DNA from: DASUPK01 sp963782345
GTDB lineage: Bacteria > Actinomycetota > Thermoleophilia > Solirubrobacterales > 70-9
Reading direction: 5' to 3'
Assembly (NCBI GenBank): GCA_963782345.1
Contig: CAWAJF010000007.1
Location: 434,001 to 498,000 of the forward strand
DNA length: 64,000 nucleotides
The notes beneath the pieces are model-generated. The model was not told the origin of the DNA and did no database searches. It worked only from the letters and a program-made list of their open reading frames with translations. This document shows, in pieces, positions 50,454 to 57,695 of the stretch. The position numbers were made by a program, and so were the translations under genes. How positions within the stretch are numbered: position 1 is the stretch's first letter; each line of letters starts with the position of its first letter.

Positions 50454-52372
50454 ACGAGACGAGCGGCGGCCAGAACCTCTTTGCCCTGCTCCGGTCGCTG
50501 TGGCGCCTGGTGCGCGGAGAAGACCAGCGTTGGCGGAAGATCAAGTGGCTCTTCTCGCTGCTGCGGCCCTACCGGCGGCAGGTGCTGATGATGCTCGGCG
50601 CGCTGGTCCTCGCCACCGGGGCGACGCTCGCCCCGCCGTTCCTGGTCGGGAAGGCGGTCTCGGCGGCCCTCACCCAGAACACCACGGGGCTCGAGCTGAT
50701 CATCGCGGCATTCGTCGGCGTCGCATTGATCGGATGGGGCACGTCGTATCTGCAGACCTACCTCGTCGGGTGGGTGGGCGAGCGAGCGCTTCAGGACCTG
50801 CGCATCCGGATCTTCACCCATCTCCAGCAGATGTCGATCGGATTCTTCACCCGGAACCGTCCAGGCGTGTTGATCTCGCGGATCACGAACGACGTGGACG
50901 CGCTCGACCAGCTGATCAGCAGCGGCGTCGTCACGCTCTTCTCGAGCACGCTGACTCTCGTCGGCGTCGTGGCGATCATGCTCGTCGCCGACGTCCAGCT
51001 GGCGCTGGTCGTGTTCCTGACGCTGCCGCTGCTGGCCGTCGCCAGCCTCGTCTTCCGGATCGTCGCGGCCAGCGCATACCGGATCACCCGGGAGCGGATC
51101 GCCGAGGTCACCGCGTATCTCCAGGAGACCCTGAGCGGCGTGCGGGTGGTGCGGAGCTTCGCGCAGGAGCGCCGGCACGTCGCCCGGATGGCGGAGCTCA
51201 ACGAGCTCAACCGACAGGCCAATTTGAAGACCGTCTACCTGAACGCCTCCTACTTCCCGGCGGTCGAGCTCCTCTCGGCAATCGGCACCGCCGTGATCCT
51301 GCTCTACGGCGGGTATCAGGCGCTTGATCTCACCGGGCATGCGCGGGACGTGCAGATCGGGATCGTGGTCGCGTTCGTCGGCTACCTCTCCACCTTCTTC
51401 GACCCGATCCAGCAGCTCTCCAACCTCTACACGACCTACCAGCAGGGAATGGCCGCGCTCGACAAGATCTTCGACCTGCTCGACACCGAGCCCGACATGG
51501 TCGACAAGCCGGACGCCCTCGACCCGGGCACTCTCCGAGGCGAGATCGAGATGGACGGCGTCTGGTTCTCGTACGGGCTCGACCGGACCGCCGGGCTGAA
51601 GCGCTCGAGCGGGCTGATCGAGAGAGATGCGAGGGCGCGCGACAGCGCGACCCGTGATGTGCCGGGGAAGGAGGACGACGCGGCCTGGGCGCTCGAGGAC
51701 GTCTCGGTACATGTCCCGGCCGGCCAGACGCTGGCGCTGGTCGGCGAGACCGGCGCGGGGAAGTCGACCTTCGCGAAGCTGGTCTCGCGCTTCTACGACC
51801 CGCAGCGGGGCCGGGTCCTGGTCGACGGCAATGACCTGCGCGACCTGAGCTCCACCTGCCTGCGCAGCCAGCTCGGGATCGTGCCGCAGGAGGGGTTCCT
51901 CTTCTCCGGTACGGTCCGGGAGAACATCGCCTTCGGGCGGCCCGACGCGTCCGACGACGAGATCGAGGCAGCCGCCGACGCGATCGGCGCCGGGGACTTC
52001 ATCCGGCGGATGTCGGACGGCTTCGACACCGAGGTCGGCGAGCGAGGCGTGTCGCTGTCGGCGGGGCAGCGGCAGCTGATCGCGTTCGCGAGGGCGCTAC
52101 TCGCCGAGCCGCGGATCCTGATCCTCGACGAGGCGACCTCCAATGTCGACGTGAGAACCGAGCGCGCGATCGAGACCGGCCTGCAGCGGCTGCTGCAGGG
52201 ACGGACGGCGATCGTGATCGCGCACAGGCTCTCGACCATCCGGGGCGCCGGACGAATCGCGGTGCTGGAGCACGGCCGGATCGCGGAGAGCGGCACGCAC
52301 GACGAGCTGATCGCAGCCGACGGCCGCTACGCCGAGCTGTACGGAACCTGGGCGGAGCTGGCAGCGGCGTAG
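50450..52372 (+). CDS. ABC exporter subunit with complete catalytic site
   Basis: 640 residues from GTG 50450 (overlap GTGA with the partner). N-terminal cytoplasmic extension of about 40 residues (NLFALLRSLWRLVRGEDQRW), six helices, then NBD: Walker A VGETGAGKST, VPQEGFLF, signature LSAGQRQLIAFARALL, Walker B ILILDEATSNVD with the catalytic Glu, H-loop IAHRLS. Linker between TMD and NBD is extended (KRSSGLIERDARARDSATRD). Together with the previous gene it forms an asymmetric exporter with one working and one weak ATP site. Confidence 0.95.
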   Translation: MNETSGGQNLFALLRSLWRLVRGEDQRWRKIKWLFSLLRPYRRQVLMMLGALVLATGATLAPPFLVGKAVSAALTQNTTGLELIIAAFVGVALIGWGTSYLQTYLVGWVGERALQDLRIRIFTHLQQMSIGFFTRNRPGVLISRITNDVDALDQLISSGVVTLFSSTLTLVGVVAIMLVADVQLALVVFLTLPLLAVASLVFRIVAASAYRITRERIAEVTAYLQETLSGVRVVRSFAQERRHVARMAELNELNRQANLKTVYLNASYFPAVELLSAIGTAVILLYGGYQALDLTGHARDVQIGIVVAFVGYLSTFFDPIQQLSNLYTTYQQGMAALDKIFDLLDTEPDMVDKPDALDPGTLRGEIEMDGVWFSYGLDRTAGLKRSSGLIERDARARDSATRDVPGKEDDAAWALEDVSVHVPAGQTLALVGETGAGKSTFAKLVSRFYDPQRGRVLVDGNDLRDLSSTCLRSQLGIVPQEGFLFSGTVRENIAFGRPDASDDEIEAAADAIGAGDFIRRMSDGFDTEVGERGVSLSAGQRQLIAFARALLAEPRILILDEATSNVDVRTERAIETGLQRLLQGRTAIVIAHRLSTIRGAGRIAVLEHGRIAESGTHDELIAADGRYAELYGTWAELAAA

Positions 52373-53044
52373 CTAGCCTGGGGCGATGCCGCCGCTGGAG
52401 CCGCTGGAGCCGCTGGAACCGCTGGAGCCGCTGGTTCCCGAGGTGCCCGACGTGCCGCCGCCCGTGCCGCCGGAGGAACCGGTGCTCGGCGCGCTCGGGC
52501 TGACCGTGCCGGAGCCGCTGCTCGAACTGGAGCTGCTGGATGAGCTGGAGGAGCTGCTGGATGGGCTGATCGCGGCGCCGCACTGCTTGAAGCCGTAGGC
52601 GGAACCGGCCGTCTCGGCCTGGGACTTGGCGCTGTCGAGCTCGGTCTCGAACCGGCTCGGATCCTCCCCGCGCTGGACCGCGAGCCCGATCTTCTGGCCG
52701 GCCGAGACCTCGTCCGACATCGCCTTCAGGAAGGCGTCGAGGTTGGTGTCGCTCGGCGGGTTGAGCTGCTTGATCGAGTCGATCACGCCCTGACGGAGCT
52801 GGGCGATCTGGTCCGCCTCGCTCTCGCCCTGTCCCGCCGCCGCGAACTGCTCGATGGAGGCGTTCGCCTCGGCGCAGACCGAATCCGCCTGAGTGATGAA
52901 CTCGGACTTACTGCTCGCCTGCTGGGTCGTCTCGGTCGGGACCACGATCGGGGTCTCCGGCGAGCTGTCGCCGCCACAGGCGGAGAGCAAAGTCCCCGCG
53001 CCCACTGCCGCCGCGAGGACAATCAGGTGCCGCAAGCGCCACAT
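52373..53044 (-). CDS. Ser-rich lipoprotein
   Basis: 223 residues from ATG 53044 (TTG 53074 possible). Signal peptide with lipobox LLSACGGDS, helical body (FITQADSVCAEANASIEQFAAAG to FKQCGAA) and two Cys that may pair, then a pure-Ser run and a Ser/Gly/Thr tail of about 60 residues. A similar body occurs in many actinobacterial lipoproteins of unknown role. The stop directly abuts the end of the convergent ABC gene. Confidence 0.75.
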   Translation of the reverse strand: MWRLRHLIVLAAAVGAGTLLSACGGDSSPETPIVVPTETTQQASSKSEFITQADSVCAEANASIEQFAAAGQGESEADQIAQLRQGVIDSIKQLNPPSDTNLDAFLKAMSDEVSAGQKIGLAVQRGEDPSRFETELDSAKSQAETAGSAYGFKQCGAAISPSSSSSSSSSSSSSSSGSGTVSPSAPSTGSSGGTGGGTSGTSGTSGSSGSSGSSGSSGGIAPG

Positions 53045-53067
53045 ACGGCCGCGCAAGGTAGCAAGGA

Positions 53068-53083
53068 TGCGCAAGGGAACTAG
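53068..53083 (-). promoter_or_regulatory. 16-base shared upstream element, copy 2
   Basis: CTAGTTCCCTTGCGCA on the minus strand, 23 bases ahead of the lipoprotein start; identical to the element at 12685-12700. Confidence 0.4.
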
Positions 53084-53709
53084 GCCGCTTCCTCGTCGTC
53101 TGGCTTGACCAGCTTCAGGTGCCTATTTTTGCGCCGGAGTCCCTTCTTGCCTCCGTATGTCGGTGTTTGCGAATGGCAGGTGCCACAAAGCAGCTGAATG
53201 TTTTCGAGCCGGTTGTCATCACCCTCACCGTTCTTGTGATGGAGCTGCACGCTCACGGGCTTTCCCATCCACCTCGTGATCCCGCATGTTTCACAGCGGT
53301 CCTCCCTGAGCCCCTCCTGAATCAAGCGACGCTTGAGATGGCTGCGGTTGGTCCGCCGCCCCACTACGAGCAGATCCTCAATAGGAACTGCGACCGGCCG
53401 CGGTCTTATCGCACCTCGTTTCACCGCTGCCGACCACGCATACGCTGAGAAGCCATACCTCTGCATGCACTGCTTTCGCGACAGACCAGCGTCGTATGCC
53501 TTCTGGATGGCCTTCCAGTCGTACCGCTTGGCAAATCGCTCATCAACCGGAAGATCGAGACGCCGGACGTGGTAATTGACGGTCGTCTTTCCTACGCCGA
53601 GTCGATCTGCGATCTCCCTCTGAGTGAACCCCTTGGCTAGCAGTTCACGCACGCGTGCTCGCATCTCCCCGGGAGGCAGCTTGGGTCCAGTGCCTTTCCG
53701 CTCGACCAT
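53080..53709 (-). CDS. HNH endonuclease with N-terminal HTH
   Basis: 209 residues from ATG 53709. N-terminal resolvase/Mor-like helix-turn-helix (RELLAKGFTQREIADRLGVGKTTVNYHVRRL), a second HTH-like part (WKAIQKAYDAGLSRKQCMQRYGFSAYAWSAAV), and an HNH domain RCETCGITRWMGKPVSVQLHHKNGEGDDN then NIQLLCGTCHSQT; the Cys pairs CETC and CGTC bind zinc. Stand-alone HNH proteins with HTH are typical of homing or mobile endonucleases. It lies 92 bases from the tRNA-Gln gene on the same strand, a common location for such elements. Confidence 0.88.
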   Translation of the reverse strand: MVERKGTGPKLPPGEMRARVRELLAKGFTQREIADRLGVGKTTVNYHVRRLDLPVDERFAKRYDWKAIQKAYDAGLSRKQCMQRYGFSAYAWSAAVKRGAIRPRPVAVPIEDLLVVGRRTNRSHLKRRLIQEGLREDRCETCGITRWMGKPVSVQLHHKNGEGDDNRLENIQLLCGTCHSQTPTYGGKKGLRRKNRHLKLVKPDDEEAA

Positions 53710-53800
53710 ACGAACATATGTTCGCAACCGAATCGGACGGAAAATCCCTGGAACCAGGCCTCTTCGGTGATTTGAACCCTGCACTCCGGACGGGGGGTAG

Positions 53801-53871
53801 CTGGGGATCCAGGGGTCGAACCCGGGCTTCCTGGACCAGAACCAGGCGTGCTTCCTCTACACCAATCCCCA
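53801..53871 (-). tRNA. tRNA-Gln (CTG anticodon)
   Basis: 71-base cloverleaf on the minus strand. The acceptor pairs TGGGGAT with ATCCCCA, starting with the U1-A72 pair typical of tRNA-Gln, and the discriminator is G. Anticodon stem CCTGG/CCAGG around TTCTGGT gives anticodon CTG. The T arm CCGGG-TTCGACC-CCTGG is well formed with one G-U pair. Confidence 0.93.
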
Positions 53872-53917
53872 AAGACCAAACTGGAGATCCGTCCTTCCTC
53901 CAGCTTGGGCCTACAGC

Positions 53918-55156
53918 CTAGCTCGATGAAAGCTGAGCAAGGTCGCTGTCCGGGTCTCCTAACAGCGCCTTGGCCTTCTCCCCGGCCACGTCGACGCCCT
54001 CCGCCAGCAGCGTCCGCGCATGCGCCAGCTCCTCCGAGCGCTCCACAGTCAGCGCGCCCGCGACCTTCCCGTCCTTGAGGTAGAAGACCGAGAACTCGCC
54101 GGCATCCCGGTCGCCGCGCCAGATCACCTCGTCCCAATCGGTGGCGGGGCCGACGTACTCGAGCCCGGCCCAGTCGGCGAGGTCGCTGAAGAAGTACGGC
54201 ACCACCTCATAGGGCTCGGCCTCTCCGAGCATCGAGCGCGCCGCGTGCTGTCCCTGCTGCATCGCCACGTCCCAGTGCTCGACCCGCAGCCGCCGACCGT
54301 GCACGCGGCTCTCGTACGAGCAGACGTCGCCCGCGGCATAGATGCCCTCGGCGGAGGTCTGCAGCGTCTCGTCGCAGACGATCCCGTTCTCGACCTCGAG
54401 GCCGGCACGCTGCGCCAGCATCACGTCCGGCTTCACCCCGGCGCCCACCACGACCACGTCGCCCTCCACGACCTTGCCGCTCTCGGTCACCACGCCCTTG
54501 ACGTCGCCGTCACCCTCGAAGGCCTCGAGCGTCTCGCCGCCGTGGATCTCCACGCCCTTCGATTCGAGCAGCTCGTGGAACCACCGCCCCGCCTCCTCCC
54601 CGAAGGTCCGGGAAAGCGCCACGTCCTCCATCATCACGATCGCGCACTGCGTCCCCTTGGCCGTCAGGGAGGCCGCCACCTCGCAGCCGATGTAGCTGCC
54701 GCCGATCAGCACCACCCGCTCCGCTCCCTCGGCCGCGTCGCGGATCCCGTCGGAGTTGCCGAAGGCGCGGAGGTAGTGGATCCCCTCCTGCCCGGCGCCC
54801 TCCGCGCGCAGGATGTTGACGTTCGCGCCGGTGGCGAGCAGCGCCTTCTCGAAGCCGACCTCCTCCCCGCCCTGCAGCTTGGCCGTCCGCGCCTCGACAT
54901 CGAGCGACATCACGTTTGTCCCGCTGCGCAGCTCCACGCCGTTCTCCTCGTACCAGGAGACCGGGTTGACGTAGGCGTCCTCCCGCTTCGACTCGCCCCG
55001 CAGATACTCCTTGGAGAGCGGTGGCCGCTCATACGGCGGCTCCGGCTCCCGGCCGACCAGCAGGATGTCGCCATCGGCCCCCTTGCGCCGCAACTCCGCG
55101 GCGCAGTAGGCGGACGCGAACCCGCCGATCAGCAGGCACTCAACCCGCTGCGGCAC
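53918..55156 (-). CDS. FAD-dependent NAD(P)H oxidoreductase (ferredoxin-reductase-like)
   Basis: 412 residues. Pyridine-nucleotide-disulfide oxidoreductase fold like rubredoxin/ferredoxin reductases or AIF. FAD loop at the N-terminus reads LIGGFASAYCAAELRR, where the family has GGGxxG: the later Gly residues are replaced. NAD-binding LIGGSYIGCEVAASL is normal, as are AAGDVC and ALLATGANV. Start ATG 55156 overlaps the end of the second TrkA gene by 17 bases on the same strand, so it is in the K+ regulator operon. Whether FAD binding survives is open. Confidence 0.88.
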   Translation of the reverse strand: MPQRVECLLIGGFASAYCAAELRRKGADGDILLVGREPEPPYERPPLSKEYLRGESKREDAYVNPVSWYEENGVELRSGTNVMSLDVEARTAKLQGGEEVGFEKALLATGANVNILRAEGAGQEGIHYLRAFGNSDGIRDAAEGAERVVLIGGSYIGCEVAASLTAKGTQCAIVMMEDVALSRTFGEEAGRWFHELLESKGVEIHGGETLEAFEGDGDVKGVVTESGKVVEGDVVVVGAGVKPDVMLAQRAGLEVENGIVCDETLQTSAEGIYAAGDVCSYESRVHGRRLRVEHWDVAMQQGQHAARSMLGEAEPYEVVPYFFSDLADWAGLEYVGPATDWDEVIWRGDRDAGEFSVFYLKDGKVAGALTVERSEELAHARTLLAEGVDVAGEKAKALLGDPDSDLAQLSSS

Positions 55157-55829
55157 CGTCCGAGCCGAAGAACACCTTCAGCTCCTCCTCCAGCCCCGGA
55201 TCGAGCACCGCCAGCACCTCGTCGCCCGCCTCGAGCACCGTGTCCGGCGTCGGCACGAACCCGCCCTGCCCCTCGCGCAGGATCGAGATCAGCAGGCTGC
55301 CCTCGGGCATGTTGAGCTCTCCCACTCTCTTGCCGGCGACCTGGCTGTCGTCCGCGAGCAGCATCTCGATGATCTCGAGCCGTTCCTCCGGGAGGTCGAG
55401 CAGGTGCACCAACCCGTACTCAGGGACCTCGTGCTCGAGCAGCCTCAGAATCAGGTCGGTTGCGGACACGTACGGCTTGATGCCGAGCAGCTCGAAATGG
55501 GAGCGGTTCCGCGGGTTGTTGACGCGGGCGATGATCCGTTCGACGAGATACTTCTCCTTCGCCACCTGGCAGATCAGCAGGTTGTCCTCGTCGTCGCCGG
55601 TCACCGCGATCACCATGTCGGCGCGCGAGATCCCGGCCCGCTCGAGCACCCAGAGCTCGGAGGCGTCCCCGTACTGAATGTTGTGCTCGAGCTCCTGCTC
55701 CACAGTCGTGTACCGGTTCCGGTTGTCCTCGATCACCGTCACCTCATTGCCCTTGTCGAGCAGCTCCCGCGCCAGGTTCCAGCCCACCTTGCCGGCCCCC
55801 GCGATGATGATGTACTTGCCCTCGCCCAT
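55140..55829 (-). CDS. TrkA-type K+ regulatory protein with RCK_N and RCK_C
   Basis: 229 residues. RCK_N: IIAGAGKVGWNLARELLDKGNEVTVIEDN (NAD Rossmann loop), NIQYGDASELWVLERAGI, DMVIAVTGDDEDNLLICQVAK. TrkA_C about 145-225 (QVAGKRVGELNMPEGSLLISILREG). Gates a Trk/Ktr potassium channel in response to nucleotides. Overlaps the previous gene by one base and the FAD gene by 17 bases. No TrkH channel in the window. Confidence 0.93.
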   Translation of the reverse strand: MGEGKYIIIAGAGKVGWNLARELLDKGNEVTVIEDNRNRYTTVEQELEHNIQYGDASELWVLERAGISRADMVIAVTGDDEDNLLICQVAKEKYLVERIIARVNNPRNRSHFELLGIKPYVSATDLILRLLEHEVPEYGLVHLLDLPEERLEIIEMLLADDSQVAGKRVGELNMPEGSLLISILREGQGGFVPTPDTVLEAGDEVLAVLDPGLEEELKVFFGSDGAAAG

Positions 55830-56266
55830 CAGCGGATGCCGGAACCGGCCGCCTGAACTTCCCTCTCGAGCATCTCGATCGCAACGCGCGTCGGGCAGAT
55901 CGTGTTGACGCCCTGCTTCTCATACCACTCCGCCCGGAGCGGATCGAGGATCCGCGCGATCACGGTCGGGACGTTGAACTGCCGTTTCGCGATCTGAGCG
56001 ATGACGATGTTCGTGTTGTCCCCATCCGTCGAGGCGATGAAGGCATCCGCCCTCTCGATGCCGGCGGTGGTCAGTGCCTCCTCCTCGAGGGCGGTGCCGA
56101 CGGTGAACAACCCGCCGCTGTCCTCCCAGGAGCGGTCGAGATTGACCTCGAGCCGCGCGTGCGCCTCGGGGTCCTCATCGAGGCACGACACCTCGTGCCC
56201 TTCGCGGAGCATGCTCCGCGCGACAGTAGACCCAACCCTCCCGCAGCCGACGATCAGAACGAACAT
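55829..56266 (-). CDS. TrkA-type K+ regulatory protein, RCK_N only
   Basis: 145 residues: FVLIVGCGRVGSTVARSMLREGHEVSCLDED, TVGTALEEEALTTAGIERADAFIASTDGDNTNIVIAQIAK and the expected ARILDPLRAEWYEKQGVNTICPT end. It lacks the TrkA_C domain found in its partner. The pair of a short and a long TrkA next to each other is common in actinobacteria (CeoB/CeoC), where both are needed. Leads the operon. Confidence 0.92.
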   Translation of the reverse strand: MFVLIVGCGRVGSTVARSMLREGHEVSCLDEDPEAHARLEVNLDRSWEDSGGLFTVGTALEEEALTTAGIERADAFIASTDGDNTNIVIAQIAKRQFNVPTVIARILDPLRAEWYEKQGVNTICPTRVAIEMLEREVQAAGSGIR

Positions 56267-56495
56267 TCCGTTCGGATCTTAGTCGTGTGCGGATCTCCGC
56301 CCACGCCTCGGTCGCCAAATGAACCGGGTTGCTCCTCGCCTCGCCCGGAGCACCCTCGGGTCATCCGGGGCAACTACTGAGGAGGGCGGGTAGTTCTGCC
56401 CCTTGTAGGCCCCGGGAGTCGGGTCGACACTTCATTCGGGCCCAAGTGCGGTGATTTGCCCGCGGCCCGCACAGGGGGAGGTGCCGACACAGCGA

Positions 56496-57695
56496 ATGAA
56501 CTCGAATCACAGCCACAACGGGAGCGCTCCCCACAACTGGGTCGGTGTGGGCCGGTCGAGCTCTCCCGACGCCGCGGAGGCCGGCGACGAGGCCGCCCAG
56601 AGCGCGATCGCCGGTCGAGATCCAAAGCTGCTGATCGTCTTCTGCTCTCACTCCTACGATTTGCAGAAGCTGCTCGACGCGATCAACGCGCGGTCCCATG
56701 ACGTGCCGCTGATCGGCTGCTCGACGGCGGGTGAGATTGCGGCGAGCGGAGTTCGCGACTCGAGCGTCGTCATCACCGCCATCGGCGGGGAGGGCTTCTC
56801 GGTGCGCACCACCGCCGCGATCGACGCCTCGGAGGACCTGCGACTGAGTGGCTCCGAGGCGGCCGCGGCCCTGACGGAGCTCGATGATCGCCCGAATCGG
56901 GTCCTCATGCTGCTCACCGACGGCCTGGCGGGCGACCAGCAGGAGATCGTCCGGGGCGCCTATTCGGTGGCCGGAGCGGGCGTCCCCCTGGTCGGCGGAT
57001 GCGCCGGCGACGATCTCAAGATGCAGAGCACCTACCAGCTTCACGGCCATCAGGTTCTCGAGGACGCGGTGGTCAGCGCCGCGATCGGCTCCGACGAGCC
57101 GATCGGCATCGGCGTCCGCCACGGATGGCGCCGGGTGGGCGAGCCGATGCTCATCACCGACAGCTCCGAGAACGTGGTCAGGACCATCGACGACCGGCCC
57201 GCCCTCGACGTCTACCTCGAGCGCCTCAACGCCCCCGCCGAGGTCCGTTCCGAATCGGCGGCGTTCATCAACTTCGCCCAGACCCACCCGCTCGGCCTCG
57301 ACCGGCAGGGCGGCGAGGATCACGTCCGCTTCGTCGGCGACGCCGACTTCGAGAAGCGCACCCTCGCGTGCATCGCCCGCGTCCCGCAGGGCGGGCTCGC
57401 CTGGTTGATGGAGGGAAGCGACGATTCGGTGCTCGCGGCCACCGACGAGGCCTGCTCCGATGCCATCGCCGGGCTCGACGGCCACCGCCCGGCCGGCATG
57501 CTGGCCTTCGACTGCATCGCCCGCCGCGGCGTGCTCGGAGACGAGGGCGTCGCGGCCGAGGTCGACCGGGTCGCGCAGCACTCCGAGGGGGCACCGGTCG
57601 CCGGCTTCTACACCTACGGCGAAATCGCCCGCACGCAGGGTGTCACCGGGTTCCACAACCAGACCCTCGTGGTCATGGCCCTCTCCGGATCATGA
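56496..57695 (+). CDS. FIST N- and C-domain sensor protein
   Basis: 399 residues from ATG 56496 (GGGGGAGG 13 bases upstream; a GTG at 56481 is the alternative). FIST_N: AIAGRDPKLLIVFCSHSYD, LIGCSTAGEIAASGV, VLMLLTDGLAGDQQEIVRGAY, GVPLVGGCAGDDLKMQSTYQ. FIST_C in the last third: AAFINFAQTHPLG, DCIARRGVLGD, PVAGFYTYGEIART. FIST proteins bind small ligands, perhaps amino acids, and control signalling partners. The stop overlaps the start of a c-di-GMP enzyme (ATGA), so this is the sensor half of a two-gene unit. Confidence 0.93.
   Translation: MNSNHSHNGSAPHNWVGVGRSSSPDAAEAGDEAAQSAIAGRDPKLLIVFCSHSYDLQKLLDAINARSHDVPLIGCSTAGEIAASGVRDSSVVITAIGGEGFSVRTTAAIDASEDLRLSGSEAAAALTELDDRPNRVLMLLTDGLAGDQQEIVRGAYSVAGAGVPLVGGCAGDDLKMQSTYQLHGHQVLEDAVVSAAIGSDEPIGIGVRHGWRRVGEPMLITDSSENVVRTIDDRPALDVYLERLNAPAEVRSESAAFINFAQTHPLGLDRQGGEDHVRFVGDADFEKRTLACIARVPQGGLAWLMEGSDDSVLAATDEACSDAIAGLDGHRPAGMLAFDCIARRGVLGDEGVAAEVDRVAQHSEGAPVAGFYTYGEIARTQGVTGFHNQTLVVMALSGS

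Noticed and set aside
52386..52598. Plus-strand Pro/Glu/Leu-rich frame at the lipoprotein tail
   Set aside because: It is the complement of the Ser/Gly repeat codons of the lipoprotein.
53637..53937. Upstream extension of the HNH gene and frames through tRNA-Gln
   Set aside because: The extension would run into the tRNA; ATG 53709 gives a normal HTH start.
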